Assembly (NCBI GenBank): GCA_027063645.1
Contig: JAMORK010000036.1
Location: 1-64,000, forward strand
Direction: 5' to 3'
Length of the DNA: 64,000 bases
From: Sulfurimonas sp.
GTDB lineage: Bacteria; Campylobacterota; Campylobacteria; Campylobacterales; Sulfurimonadaceae
Every line of letters starts with the position of its first letter. Position 1 is the first letter of the stretch. The notes below the pieces were generated by a model. That model searched no databases and was not told the origin of the DNA. It saw nothing but the letters and a program-made list of their open reading frames with translations. Both the position numbers and the translations under genes were made by a program. Positions 22,184-32,524 of this stretch are shown here, piece after piece.

Positions 22184-23119
22184 CTACTCTTTAAAAGCAC
22201 CTGGCTTTATAAGTTTAGCATAACGAGCATCCATACGCTCATCTTCACTCATAGCTTTAAGTTTTGTAACTTCTTCTAAGAAGTACTCTTTTATTGCTGT
22301 AGCGGCTGCATCTTTATCGCGATGTGCACCGATAAGTGGCTCATTGATGATATCATCAATAAGATCAAGTTCAAGAAGGTCTGATGAAGTAATTTTCATC
22401 GCGTTTGTTGCTGCTTCAGCCTTTTTAGGATCATTCCATAAAATTGCAGAACAACCTTCAGGTGAAATAACACTAAATACAGAGTAACGCATCATTGCAA
22501 ATTTATCTGCAACACCAATAGCAAGTGCTCCACCTGAACCACCCTCACCTATAACGATAGAGATAGTTGGTGTTTTGATATCTGCAAGTTCTAGTAAGTT
22601 TCTAGCGATTGCTTCTGATTGGTTACGCTCTTCAGCACCAAGACCAGGGTATGCACCCGGTGTGTCCACAAGCATCAAAATTGGCATACCAAATTTTTCT
22701 GCCATTTTTGCTGCTCGCAGTGCTTTTCTATACCCTTCAGGATGTGGCATACCAAAGTTACGTTTGAGCTTATTTTTCGTTCCACGACCTTTTTGCTCAC
22801 CGATAACCATCACTTTTTCATCGCCAATATAACCCATATAGCAGATAATAGCAGGATCATCACGGAAATGACGATCACCATGAATCTCATACTTATCTTT
22901 CATGATAAGATTAATATAATCAAGAGCATAAGGACGATCAAGATGACGTGCAAGTTGTAACTTTTGAAAGTCTGAAAGATTTTTGTAAATCTTTTCTACT
23001 GTCTTATCTAACTCTTTTGTAAGTTCTGCAACTCTACCTTCATCGTGACGAACACGTGCAGAGATTATGTCTTCTTGAAGAAACTTAATCTTGTGTTCAA
23101 AATCTAAATATGTAGCCAA
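22184..23119 (-). CDS. accA: Acetyl-CoA carboxylase carboxyltransferase subunit alpha
   Basis: [69 protein letters not shown]. Confidence 0.98.
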   Translation of the reverse strand: MATYLDFEHKIKFLQEDIISARVRHDEGRVAELTKELDKTVEKIYKNLSDFQKLQLARHLDRPYALDYINLIMKDKYEIHGDRHFRDDPAIICYMGYIGDEKVMVIGEQKGRGTKNKLKRNFGMPHPEGYRKALRAAKMAEKFGMPILMLVDTPGAYPGLGAEERNQSEAIARNLLELADIKTPTISIVIGEGGSGGALAIGVADKFAMMRYSVFSVISPEGCSAILWNDPKKAEAATNAMKITSSDLLELDLIDDIINEPLIGAHRDKDAAATAIKEYFLEEVTKLKAMSEDERMDARYAKLIKPGAFKE

Positions 23120-23135
23120 ATTAAATCCTTGTCAA

Positions 23136-24356
23136 TTAGATTTTTTTGAAAATCAGAACACCATTAGTTCCACCAAATCCAAATGAGTTACTCATAACAA
23201 CATTTAAATCTGCTTTTCTAGCACCCTCTGTAACATAATCAAGGTCACAATTTTCATCAGGAGTTGTATAGTTAATCGTTGGTGGAATAACACCATCACG
23301 CATTGCCATAAGACAAGTAACAGCTTCAATACCACCAGCAGCACCAAGACAGTGACCGATTTGACCTTTGATAGAACTCATTGGAGGACATCCAGCTTCA
23401 GAGTCACTAAGAAGTTCTTTTACTGCTGCTGTTTCGTTTTTATCATTTACTGGTGTTGATGTTCCATGTGCATTTACATAATCAACATTTGGTTCACCTG
23501 CCATTTTATAAGCAGCTCTCATAGCACGAGCAGGACCATCAAGAGATGGAGTCGTAATATGGTTTGCATCACCACTTTCACCAAAACCAATAATCTCACC
23601 ATAAATGTTAGCACCGCGAGCTACTGCTGATTCATACTCTTCAAGTACAAGCGCAGCTGCACCCTCACCCATAACAAAACCATCACGATCTGCATCAAAT
23701 GGACGTGATGATGTTTTAGGATCATCATTTCTTGTTGAGAGTGCTTTCATAGCAGCAAAACCACCAATACCAACACCAGTAATAGCAGACTCAGCAGCTA
23801 CAACAAGCATCTTTTCAGCACCATTACACATAATTGTTTTACATGCTTCACTTATTGCATGAGTACCAGCAGCACAAGCTGTTACAGAAGAGAGGTTAGG
23901 TCCTTTTGTTCCATGTTCAATAGAAACAAAACCACCGAGCATATTTACAAGTGCTCCGGGGATAAAAAATGGTGAGATACGACGAGGCCCACGATTTTCT
24001 AAAATAACAGAGTTTTTCTCAATAGATGGAAGACCACCAATACCGCTACCAGCAGAGATACCAAATCTTTCCATATCAGTATCTTCACCAAAGTTTGCAT
24101 CAGCCATAGCTTCTTGCGCAGCTTTAAGACCAAGATGGATAAATCTATCTGCTTTTTTTACTTCTTTAGGAGCCATTACAGTAGCAGGATCAAAATCTTT
24201 TACCTCACCTGCAATTTTCACACTGTAATTTTCAGGATCAAATATAGTAATCGTGTCAATTCCACATTCACCATCACAGATTGCTTTAAATGCGCTCTCT
24301 TTATCGTTCCCTACTGAGTTTATCATCCCTAAACCTGTTACTACTACTCTTCTCAT
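23136..24356 (-). CDS. fabF: Beta-ketoacyl-ACP synthase II
   Basis: MRRVVVTGLGMINSVGND, SSVTACAAGTHAI, NAHGTSTPVND, SNSFGFGGTNG. Confidence 0.97.
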   Translation of the reverse strand: MRRVVVTGLGMINSVGNDKESAFKAICDGECGIDTITIFDPENYSVKIAGEVKDFDPATVMAPKEVKKADRFIHLGLKAAQEAMADANFGEDTDMERFGISAGSGIGGLPSIEKNSVILENRGPRRISPFFIPGALVNMLGGFVSIEHGTKGPNLSSVTACAAGTHAISEACKTIMCNGAEKMLVVAAESAITGVGIGGFAAMKALSTRNDDPKTSSRPFDADRDGFVMGEGAAALVLEEYESAVARGANIYGEIIGFGESGDANHITTPSLDGPARAMRAAYKMAGEPNVDYVNAHGTSTPVNDKNETAAVKELLSDSEAGCPPMSSIKGQIGHCLGAAGGIEAVTCLMAMRDGVIPPTINYTTPDENCDLDYVTEGARKADLNVVMSNSFGFGGTNGVLIFKKI

Positions 24357-24426
24357 AAATGCGTCTCCATAAAATATAAAATACTTTTAAAAATCAACGT
24401 GAAAATTCACTTCTAAAAATATTTAG

Positions 24427-24447
24427 CTGTCAAGACAAGCTTGACAG
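24427..24447 (-). promoter_or_regulatory. Intercistronic hairpin between acpP and fabF
   Basis: CTGTCAAG-acaag-CTTGACAG, 8-bp perfect stem, followed on the minus strand by CTAAATATTTTT. Confidence 0.5.
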
Positions 24448-24468
24448 TTAAAATTTGCTAATTATTTA

Positions 24469-24696
24469 TTATTTGCTTTCTATATAAGCAACAACATCAG
24501 CAACAGTTTGAATCTTTTCAGCTTCATCATCTGGAATTTCGATGTCAAATTTTTCTTCAAGAGCCATTACTAGTTCAACTACATCTAGGCTATCTGCACC
24601 TAAATCTTCTACGAATTTCGCATCTTCTTTTACTTCATCAGCGCTTACGCTTAATTGTTCTACAACTACTTCTTTAATATCGTCTAATAGTGCCAT
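24469..24696 (-). CDS. acpP: Acyl carrier protein
   Basis: 75 aa with [31 protein letters not shown]. Confidence 0.98.
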   Translation of the reverse strand: MALLDDIKEVVVEQLSVSADEVKEDAKFVEDLGADSLDVVELVMALEEKFDIEIPDDEAEKIQTVADVVAYIESK

Positions 24697-24773
24697 TATA
24701 GCTCCTGTGTTTAAGTTTAAAATCGTGTAATTATAGCATAAGTATCTTAATCAAATAAAAAATGAAGAACTTT

Positions 24774-25520
24774 TTATGCCATATTCATTCCACCATTTAC
24801 CTTTAAAGTCTCCCCTGTAATATAGGAAGCATGATCAGAGAGTAAGAAAGCTGTAGCCTCTGCAACCTCTGAAGCTGCCCCCATTCTATTCATTGGGATT
24901 TTCGCATTGATACCATCTTTTATCTCATCACTAAGTATCTCTGTCATTTCAGTAGAGATAAATCCCGGTGTTAAAGAGTTGTAACGTATACCACTTGTAG
25001 CCGCTTCAAGTGCAAATGATTTTGTCATCGCAATCGTGCCACCCTTACTTGCTGCATAGTTTGTTTGTCCTGCATTTCCAGTCTCACCAATGATAGAGGC
25101 GATATTTACGACTGAACCAAACTTTTTCTTTCTTGCTGCTTTAAAAAACTCACGACAACCTATAAATGTAGAAGTAAGATTTGCATTAATTACAGACATA
25201 AAATCCTCTGTTTTCATACGAAGTGCAAGTTTATCGTTTGTAATTCCTGCATTGTTAACAAGATAACTCAACTCGCCATCACTGTCAATAATAGTCTTTA
25301 TAGCATCTATGTATGCAGCTTCATCACTTACATCAAAGCCAATCACTGCTGCGTTTCCACCAGCCGCTTCAATCGCATCTTTTACTGCATCTGCCTCAGC
25401 TGCTCCACTACGATAGTTTACCCATACTTTGAGACCAAAACCCGCTAAAGTTTTTGCAATCTCTGCACCAATACCACGACTTGAACCTGTTACTAAAACA
25501 TTTTTACCACTAAATTTCAT
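24774..25520 (-). CDS. fabG: 3-oxoacyl-ACP reductase
   Basis: NVLVTGSSRGIGAEIA, NNAGIT, YAASKGG; next to acpP/fabF. Confidence 0.96.
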   Translation of the reverse strand: MKFSGKNVLVTGSSRGIGAEIAKTLAGFGLKVWVNYRSGAAEADAVKDAIEAAGGNAAVIGFDVSDEAAYIDAIKTIIDSDGELSYLVNNAGITNDKLALRMKTEDFMSVINANLTSTFIGCREFFKAARKKKFGSVVNIASIIGETGNAGQTNYAASKGGTIAMTKSFALEAATSGIRYNSLTPGFISTEMTEILSDEIKDGINAKIPMNRMGAASEVAEATAFLLSDHASYITGETLKVNGGMNMA

Positions 25521-25539
25521 ATTAAAGAATTTCCTTTTA

Positions 25540-27030
25540 TTAGATTAAACTATGATCCATCTCAGATGGAATATCAAGACCCATAAGTTTTAAAACTGTT
25601 GGAGCTATGTTGTTGAGCCCTCCAGCTTCCACTTTACTTACACCTTCAGCTTCAACAAAACACCATACTTTACCAACTGTATGGTTTGTAAGAACATGAC
25701 CTTCATCATCTTTCATCTCTTCACAGTTTCCATGATCTGATGTAATCACTAAAGAGTAATCCTTCTCTTTTGCTTTTTCACGAATAAGTCCAAGCTCTGT
25801 ATCTACCGCTGTAACTGCTTTTTTTGCAGCTTCAAAATCACCCGTGTGTCCTACCATATCGCCATTAGCAAAATTTACTACTATAAAGTCATACTCTTCA
25901 TCCATCGCTTTAAGTACGGCAGCACCAACTTCTGCTGCACTCATCTCAGGCTTCATATCGTAAGTTTTTACATCTGGAGATGGGATAAGTACTCGCGTTT
26001 CATTTGCATATGGCTCATCAATACCACCATTTAAGAAAAATGTTACATGAGCATATTTTTCTGTTTCTGCAGTATGAAGTTGACGAAGACCTGCATTGGA
26101 GATCACTTCAGCTAAAGTATTTTTTGGTGGCTCTTTTTTAAAAAGTACTGGGTAGGTAAAACTTTTGTCATACTCTGTAATAGTGGCAAGATTTACTTTT
26201 ACTTCACGACGAGCAAAACCATTAAAATCTTTTGCACCAAGTGCAGTCACCATCTCACGCATTCTATCACTTCTAAAGTTGATAGTGAGTACACTATCCC
26301 CATCTTGCATGCCATCGTAGCCGTTAAATGCTACGGGATCAACAAACTCATCTGTTTCACCTAAAGAGTAAGAATGTCCTACATATGCAGCAGGATCAAA
26401 GTCTGTTTTTGGAGTTGCTTCTACTATAGCTCTATAGCCACGTTCTACTCTCTCCCAACGATTATCTCTATCCATAGAGTAAAAACGCCCTGAGATAGTT
26501 GCAATACTTACATTCTCATTTAAGTGTTTATTTACTATTTCTATATATTTTTGTGCAGAAGTTGGAGAAACATCACGCCCATCTGTTATAAGATGTAAAA
26601 ACACTTTTTTGCCATTTTTTGCTGCAATATCTGCTATACCCATAAAATGATCTATATGAGAGTGAACACCACCATCGCTCATAAGTCCTATTAGGTGCAG
26701 TCTGTCTGATTTTGTGAAAAGCTCTTGAAGTACTTCATTTGATTCTAATGTATTCTCAGAAAGTGCCAAAGAGATTTTGACCAAATCTTGATATAAAACG
26801 CGACCACTTCCTATGCTCATGTGACCCACTTCTGAGTTACCCATTTGCCCCTCAGGCAATCCTACACTTAGACCAAATGTATCTATAAGTGCATGGGGTA
26901 CCTCAGCAAAAAGTTTGTCGTAAGTTGGTTTTATAGCATTATAAAAAGCATTTGACTCTGTTTTTGCAGAGTAGCCTATACCGTCTGTTATCACTAAAAT
27001 CGTTTTTTTACCCAATTTAATTCCAATCAA
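25540..27030 (-). CDS. gpmI: 2,3-bisphosphoglycerate-independent phosphoglycerate mutase
   Basis: GLPEGQMGNSEVGHMSIGSGRVLYQDL, HLITDGRDVSP, ITSDHGNCEEM. Confidence 0.97.
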   Translation of the reverse strand: MIGIKLGKKTILVITDGIGYSAKTESNAFYNAIKPTYDKLFAEVPHALIDTFGLSVGLPEGQMGNSEVGHMSIGSGRVLYQDLVKISLALSENTLESNEVLQELFTKSDRLHLIGLMSDGGVHSHIDHFMGIADIAAKNGKKVFLHLITDGRDVSPTSAQKYIEIVNKHLNENVSIATISGRFYSMDRDNRWERVERGYRAIVEATPKTDFDPAAYVGHSYSLGETDEFVDPVAFNGYDGMQDGDSVLTINFRSDRMREMVTALGAKDFNGFARREVKVNLATITEYDKSFTYPVLFKKEPPKNTLAEVISNAGLRQLHTAETEKYAHVTFFLNGGIDEPYANETRVLIPSPDVKTYDMKPEMSAAEVGAAVLKAMDEEYDFIVVNFANGDMVGHTGDFEAAKKAVTAVDTELGLIREKAKEKDYSLVITSDHGNCEEMKDDEGHVLTNHTVGKVWCFVEAEGVSKVEAGGLNNIAPTVLKLMGLDIPSEMDHSLI

Positions 27031-27094
27031 TACTGTTTTCGTTATTATACAATAAGTTTGACAACCTATCTAAAAGAGAGTAAAATTACCGCTC

Positions 27095-27766
27095 ATGATA
27101 GAGCTTAAAAATATAACTAAAAAATACGAAATCAATAAAAACAATACTGTCACAGCCTTAGATGGAATAAGCCTCAAAATACAAGAAGGTGAGCTTGTTG
27201 TTCTTAAAGGTGCAAGTGGAAGTGGAAAGAGTACTATACTCTCACTCATTGCGGCACTCTCCAAACCTACAAGTGGCGAAGTTATAGTCGATAAAAAGCA
27301 GATCTCAAAACTCAGTGACAACTTTGCTTCTATATATAGAAGAGACAACATTGGCTTTGTCTTTCAGAAGTACAATCTAATTCCTGAACTCTCAGTCAAA
27401 GAAAACATTTTACTTCCACTTGTACCACTCAACTTAGAAGAGAAACTTGTTGAAGAAAAGCTTCAAAAAGTAATGAAACAGTTTCACATTGAACATAAGG
27501 CTGAGAATCTTGTTAAAAACCTCTCTGGTGGAGAGCAACAACGTACTGCCATAGCTCGTGCAAATGTCAATCAGCCAAAAATTATCCTGGCAGATGAGCC
27601 AACAGCAAATCTCGATAAAAAACTCTCTTTACATTTTATAGAGATACTTCAGGAGTTAAAGTCTGAGGGAAAAACCATAGTGGTTGCTACACACGACCCT
27701 CTTTTCTTTGACTTAGATTTTATAGATAGAACTATAGAGATGCACCAAGGGAAAATAGTAGAGTGA
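27095..27766 (+). CDS. ABC transporter ATP-binding protein, LolD/MacB type
   Basis: Walker A GASGSGKST, signature LSGGEQQRTAIARA, Walker B IILADEPTANLD. Confidence 0.95.
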   Translation: MIELKNITKKYEINKNNTVTALDGISLKIQEGELVVLKGASGSGKSTILSLIAALSKPTSGEVIVDKKQISKLSDNFASIYRRDNIGFVFQKYNLIPELSVKENILLPLVPLNLEEKLVEEKLQKVMKQFHIEHKAENLVKNLSGGEQQRTAIARANVNQPKIILADEPTANLDKKLSLHFIEILQELKSEGKTIVVATHDPLFFDLDFIDRTIEMHQGKIVE

Positions 27767-28722
27767 TACTCCTGCCTGAAGTTTTAGCCATCTTTATACT
27801 AGATATTATCTTTGTACTTTTTTGTACCATTGCATTTATCAATGCACTAAAGATATATCTACGATGGGATGCAGATGCTACGACTACTGAACAATACAAT
27901 TTAGAGAAAAAAAGCTACTTGAGTGCAACAATAATCAAGTTTGTCTTTATGGTAAAAGTACCCCTCTTTTTATTTTTTATCTTTTCACTCGATAAAATCT
28001 CAGACATACTTACCGGAGCTATGTGTGGGGCTGGTGTTGTTGATGCGACTATCTACGGAAACTACCTTTTTGTCCTCAAGATTTTAAACCTTTACTTTTT
28101 TGCATACTGGCTAGCACTTAACAATGAAGATCTCAAACATGAAGTGCAACCCTATACCAAAGTAAAATTTGGTTTTTTCATACTTATCTATTTTCTTTTA
28201 ATGGCAGAGATATTTTTAGAGTTTATGATGTTTAGCTCTATAAATCTTAATGATGTTGTTGATTGTTGTGGAGCTATTTATTCTAGTTCATCAAGTTCTT
28301 ACTTCTCTTCTATACTCTCACTCAAACATTCTATAATCTTGGCTTTGTTTTACAGCAATTTTTTTCTTATCGCACTTTTTTACTATAAAAGATATGCCAA
28401 ACTATTTGCCTTTGCCAATATCTTTTTTCTTTTTATCTCCATCATTAGTCTTATCACTTTTTTTGGTACTTATATCTACCAATCACCCTCACACCACTGC
28501 CCATTTTGTCTTTTACAAAAAGAGTACTATTATGTGGGCTATTTCCTTTATACTCTTTTATTTTTAGGAACATTTTCAGGTATTTATGCAGGTTTTTTAA
28601 AGACTAATGAAAAAACTCAAACTAAAAACTACAAATCTTCTTTAATTTTCAATGGCTTGTATCTCCTTATAGTCAGTGCTTATCCACTCTTTTATTATCT
28701 TAAAAATGGTGTTTTGTTGTAA
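27763..28722 (+). CDS. Polytopic membrane protein with conserved-looking Cys motifs, unknown function
   Basis: 319 aa, about 8 hydrophobic segments; GAMCGAGVVDA, VVDCCGAIYSS, HHCPFCLLQKEYYYVGY; overlaps ABC ATPase gene by 4 nt. Confidence 0.8.
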   Translation: MILLPEVLAIFILDIIFVLFCTIAFINALKIYLRWDADATTTEQYNLEKKSYLSATIIKFVFMVKVPLFLFFIFSLDKISDILTGAMCGAGVVDATIYGNYLFVLKILNLYFFAYWLALNNEDLKHEVQPYTKVKFGFFILIYFLLMAEIFLEFMMFSSINLNDVVDCCGAIYSSSSSSYFSSILSLKHSIILALFYSNFFLIALFYYKRYAKLFAFANIFFLFISIISLITFFGTYIYQSPSHHCPFCLLQKEYYYVGYFLYTLLFLGTFSGIYAGFLKTNEKTQTKNYKSSLIFNGLYLLIVSAYPLFYYLKNGVLL

Positions 28723-28780
28723 AGAAAACCGCTATACACTATAATGTCATTTTTAATTTACTTATTATATAGGACAGATA

Positions 28781-29842
28781 TTGCTTTATTATTTACATGA
28801 ATATTTTGACATAAATCTTTTAGGCTATATCACCATTCGCGGTGGTATAGCTTTTTTTCTTGCACTCTTTTTTACACTTTTTTTACTACCGCGATTTATC
28901 CGTTGGGCACAAAGAACATCAAGTGTACAACCTATCAATGAGTGGGCACCTGAACGCCACCAAGCGAAAGCTTCAACACCAACTATGGGTGGTATTGTTT
29001 TTATAAGCTCTACTATTGTTGCTTCACTCTTCACAATAAAATTTAGCAATATGTATGCACTTGGTGCTATTTTGACACTTGTACTTTTTTCACTTATAGG
29101 TTTTCAAGATGACTTTGCAAAGATTAAAAAGAATGAAAACCTAGCAGGCCTTAAAGCTCGTACAAAACTTGCATTACAAATCCTTTCAGCCCTTGGTGTT
29201 GCTGCATTTTTATGCTTTTTTGCAGATTTCAATACAGACCTTTATGTCCCTTTCATTAAAAGTCCTATCTTAGATATGGGAGCTTTTTCTATCATCCTTT
29301 GGGTTCTTGTTATCATCGCTACATCCAATGCCGTGAATCTTACAGATGGTCTTGATGGGCTTGCTACGGTTCCATCTATTGCAGCCTTAGTCACGTTTAG
29401 TATCATCATCTACATCACAGGAAATGCAAAAATCAGTGCCTATCTTCTTATGCCAAACTTTGAAGTTGGAGAGGTGGCCATTATCGCTGCAGCTCTCATC
29501 GGTGCACTCACTGGTTTTCTTTGGTATAACTGTCACCCTGCCGAAGTATTTATGGGAGACAGTGGCTCTCTTACTATTGGTGCATTTTTAGGGTATCTTT
29601 CTATCATCTCTAAAAGTGAGATTCTTTTACTTCTTATAGGTTCTATCTTTGTGATTGAGACACTCTCTGTAATTTTACAAGTAGGAAGTTACAAGCTTCG
29701 TAAAAAACGCGTCTTTTTAATGGCACCTATCCACCACCATTTTGAGATGAAACAGTGGGCAGAGAACAAAATCATCGTTCGTTTTTGGATTATAGCTATC
29801 CTCTCAAATATCATCGCACTCATCAGTCTTAAAATCCGTTAA
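28781..29842 (+). CDS. mraY: Phospho-N-acetylmuramoyl-pentapeptide transferase
   Basis: TPTMGGIVFI, NAVNLTDGLDGLA, FMGDSGSLTIGAFLG, MAPIHHHFE. Confidence 0.98.
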   Translation: MLYYLHEYFDINLLGYITIRGGIAFFLALFFTLFLLPRFIRWAQRTSSVQPINEWAPERHQAKASTPTMGGIVFISSTIVASLFTIKFSNMYALGAILTLVLFSLIGFQDDFAKIKKNENLAGLKARTKLALQILSALGVAAFLCFFADFNTDLYVPFIKSPILDMGAFSIILWVLVIIATSNAVNLTDGLDGLATVPSIAALVTFSIIIYITGNAKISAYLLMPNFEVGEVAIIAAALIGALTGFLWYNCHPAEVFMGDSGSLTIGAFLGYLSIISKSEILLLLIGSIFVIETLSVILQVGSYKLRKKRVFLMAPIHHHFEMKQWAENKIIVRFWIIAILSNIIALISLKIR

Positions 29843-30405
29843 TGAAAAATTTAGCCATCCTAGCCTCTCATAACGGTAGTGGCTTTGATGCCATCTATAA
29901 AGCGATACAAGAGAAGAAACTCTTATGTAACATTACACTTGTTATCTCTAACAATACAAATGCTAAAGTGCTAAAAAAAGCAGAAGATGCCTCTTTAAAT
30001 AACTACCTTGTCAATGCGAAACATTATGAAAATCCAGATGAAAAAATCTATGAACTTTTACTACAAAACAACATTGAGTACATATTTCTCTCTGGCTACA
30101 TGAAAAAACTCCCTGCAAAAATCACACAAAACTTTCAAGTTATCAACTCACATCCCTCTCTTTTACCTCAATATGGTGGAGAAGGGATGTATGGAAGATA
30201 TGTCCACGAAGCAGTTATTGCAAATAAAGAAAAAGTAAGTGGTGTCACTCTCCATTATGTAGATGAAGTGTATGATTCAGGGGAGATTATCTTACAAAAA
30301 GAGATACAACTTTCAAAAGATGAAACGGTAGACTCTTTAGAAAAAAAGATAAAACAGCTCGAAGCATCTACTATTGTAGAGGGATTACAAAGATGTTTGA
30401 ACTAG
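29842..30405 (+). CDS. purN: Phosphoribosylglycinamide formyltransferase
   Basis: NLAILASHNGSGFDAI, INSHPSLLPQYGGEGMYG, VSGVTLHYVDEVYDSGEIILQ. Confidence 0.94.
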   Translation: MKNLAILASHNGSGFDAIYKAIQEKKLLCNITLVISNNTNAKVLKKAEDASLNNYLVNAKHYENPDEKIYELLLQNNIEYIFLSGYMKKLPAKITQNFQVINSHPSLLPQYGGEGMYGRYVHEAVIANKEKVSGVTLHYVDEVYDSGEIILQKEIQLSKDETVDSLEKKIKQLEASTIVEGLQRCLN

Positions 30406-30992
30406 CCGAATACATAGGTATCATCGCATTTAGTATGAGTGGATTTTTTGTAGGAGTTCGTAACCACTTAGATCTTCTTGGTGTTTTAATTGCTACCTTT
30501 TTAACAGCTTTAGGTGGCGGTATCATCCGTGATATTGGAGTTGATAAAACCCCTTTTACCTTTACAAACACCTACCCGGCTCTCATCGTTGTTATTGTTT
30601 TAGCTCTACTTATACTCTTTCGTTTTCATAAACGAAACTCTTTAGAAAATAAAGCTCTCTTTATCTGGAGTGATTCCATAGGACTTGTCTCTTTTAGTAT
30701 CTCTGGAGCACTTATTGCTATAGAGCATCATTTTAATCTTGCTGGTGTTGTTGCCATGGCGTTTACCACCGCAGTAGGAGGGGGAATTGTAAGAGATGTC
30801 ATCATTAATGAGGTTCCCTTTGTTTTAAAAACAGGCTTTTATGGCACTATCTCTTTACTTATAGGAATGACTCTTTATATTCTTGCACAATTTTCCTTGA
30901 TCTCTTTTAGTTCTATCTCTCTTTTATTTATCTTTGCATTTGTTTTGAGGCTTATAGCTTATTATAAAAAATGGGCAATTCCATTAAAATAA
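30393..30992 (+). CDS. TRIC-type (UPF0126/YadS) membrane cation channel family protein
   Basis: Internal repeat: ALGGGIIRDIGVDKTPF and AVGGGIVRDVIINEVPF. Confidence 0.9.
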   Translation: MFELAEYIGIIAFSMSGFFVGVRNHLDLLGVLIATFLTALGGGIIRDIGVDKTPFTFTNTYPALIVVIVLALLILFRFHKRNSLENKALFIWSDSIGLVSFSISGALIAIEHHFNLAGVVAMAFTTAVGGGIVRDVIINEVPFVLKTGFYGTISLLIGMTLYILAQFSLISFSSISLLFIFAFVLRLIAYYKKWAIPLK

Positions 30993-31055
30993 TGCTATAT
31001 AAGTTTCCTTTCAGTACAAAGTAGTATAATTTCACTTCTTTAACTACAAATGGCC

Positions 31056-31131
31056 GGCCAATTAGCTCAGTCGGTAGAGCAACTGACTGAAAATCAGTGT
31101 GTCCTTGGTTCGATTCCGAGATTGGCCACCA
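31056..31131 (+). tRNA. tRNA-Phe (GAA), CCA encoded
   Basis: Acceptor GGCCAAT/ATTGGCC, D-loop AGTCGGTAGA, anticodon stem-loop ACTGA-CTGAAAA-TCAGT, T-loop TTCGATT, 3' ACCA. Confidence 0.97.
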
Positions 31132-31225
31132 CTTCTTTATATCAAAACCCTTTTAACTTTTTAACAAAATAAAAACAGAAACTTTGATATAATTAAATAT
31201 GTTCTTAAAGAGCACCAATTATTAT

Positions 31226-31601
31226 GGGGACGATTTGGCTTCGACTGGAGCTGATGGTCTATGACTGCATGTCGGACTGAGCACTTCCGTTACACGGCTC
31301 ACAATTGCTTAAACGCAAACAATACAAATTATCGCCCAGCTTTAGCAGTAGCTTAAGTTTTACCCCCTCTTAGAGGACGGGCTGCTTCACCTATGGACTC
31401 TAGATAAGTAGGATTCGAAGTATAACCCCTATGTAGATATATATAAAGTCTGTCTCAGCTTTATACGAATCTTTGAGACTGGTCTTGTGTAGCTTTGCAA
31501 GTTGTGTGAAGCAAGATAAGATTTTAACAACTTCTCTAAGCATGTAGACGTTGTAGATAGTCAGCTTTAGGACTGCGGTTCGATCCCGCACGTCTCCACC
31601 A
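31226..31601 (+). ncRNA. ssrA: tmRNA; tag reads ANNTNYRPALAVA*
   Basis: 5' GGGGACGATTTGGCTTCGACTGG and 3' GGTTCGATCCCGCACGTCTCCACCA; tag ORF GCA AAC AAT ACA AAT TAT CGC CCA GCT TTA GCA GTA GCT TAA at 31315-31356. Confidence 0.96.
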
Positions 31602-31621
31602 TTAAACAATCACATCAATTT

Positions 31622-32290
31622 TTATTTATCATATTGTGTCAATTTATTATAACGAATCATACTAGCAAGCTCTTTTCCATAAGCGGCTCCAAGTTCTGAA
31701 TACTTATCTAATTTTTTCACAAGTTCATAGGGATCATTTGTTTTCATTTTTTCTACTCTAAACTGCTCAAACACTTTTCCTGTTGCAAGAATTCTATAAT
31801 AATCTCGAATAGAGTCAGCAATCGTTGTATATTTTTTTACATATACTGTTTTATTCCCTCTTTTTTGACTTGCTGGAACTCTTGGCTCATTTTTATTTAT
31901 GGACCATACACCAAAGACATTGTTTGCTTCTTGAAAAAATCTTGAAGTCCCCCATGCACTCTCCATCGCAGCCTGTGCTAAAGCGATACTTATAGGGTGT
32001 GGTTTCATTCTTTGTAAAAGATCTTGCGGATTCTTTGCAGCATACTTTTTCATAAGTTTTTGAATCTTTGTATTTTGTGGATCTTTTTTTACTAAAGATT
32101 GTGTCTCTACATATTCATTTTCCAATTCTCCATACACCTTTTCAACTGCTGGAACAAGTAAAGCAAAAAAGCGCTTTTTTTTCTCCTGAATACTTATGTT
32201 TTTTGGTATAACTGAAGCTGTATAATGAGCTTGTTTAGCATCCACTTTGTTTGCCTGAAGTAGTGTTGTAGTAAATAGTAGTACTAACAA
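31622..32290 (-). CDS. Glucosaminidase-domain (Bax-like) protein
   Basis: ISIALAQAAMESAWGTSRFFQEANNVFGVWSIN...YYRILATGKVFEQFR; hydrophobic N-terminus. Confidence 0.88.
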   Translation of the reverse strand: MLVLLFTTTLLQANKVDAKQAHYTASVIPKNISIQEKKKRFFALLVPAVEKVYGELENEYVETQSLVKKDPQNTKIQKLMKKYAAKNPQDLLQRMKPHPISIALAQAAMESAWGTSRFFQEANNVFGVWSINKNEPRVPASQKRGNKTVYVKKYTTIADSIRDYYRILATGKVFEQFRVEKMKTNDPYELVKKLDKYSELGAAYGKELASMIRYNKLTQYDK

Positions 32291-32524
32291 TGACGATAAA
32301 ATTATTCTCTTTTTGATAAAAAATCCTTTAATGATAAATCTATTTAACTATTTTATACTTATAAATTGAGTTTCATATAAAGAATTCATTTTTCTGCTTA
32401 TTTTCAATTGTAATTTAGTTACCCATAAATTAAGTATTATTAACTCTTATAATATCTACAGAATGTCAGAATTTTAACTTTTTTTAAAAATCAATAGTAA
32501 TCTTTATCATTTTAGTTCTTTTAT

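Noticed and set aside
31400-31609. 69-aa minus-strand ORF
   Set aside because: Lies antisense within the tmRNA gene; no coding character.
31056-31622. tRNA-Phe/tmRNA tandem as integration hotspot
   Set aside because: No integrase, direct repeat of the 3' end or foreign gene follows; Bax-like gene comes directly after.
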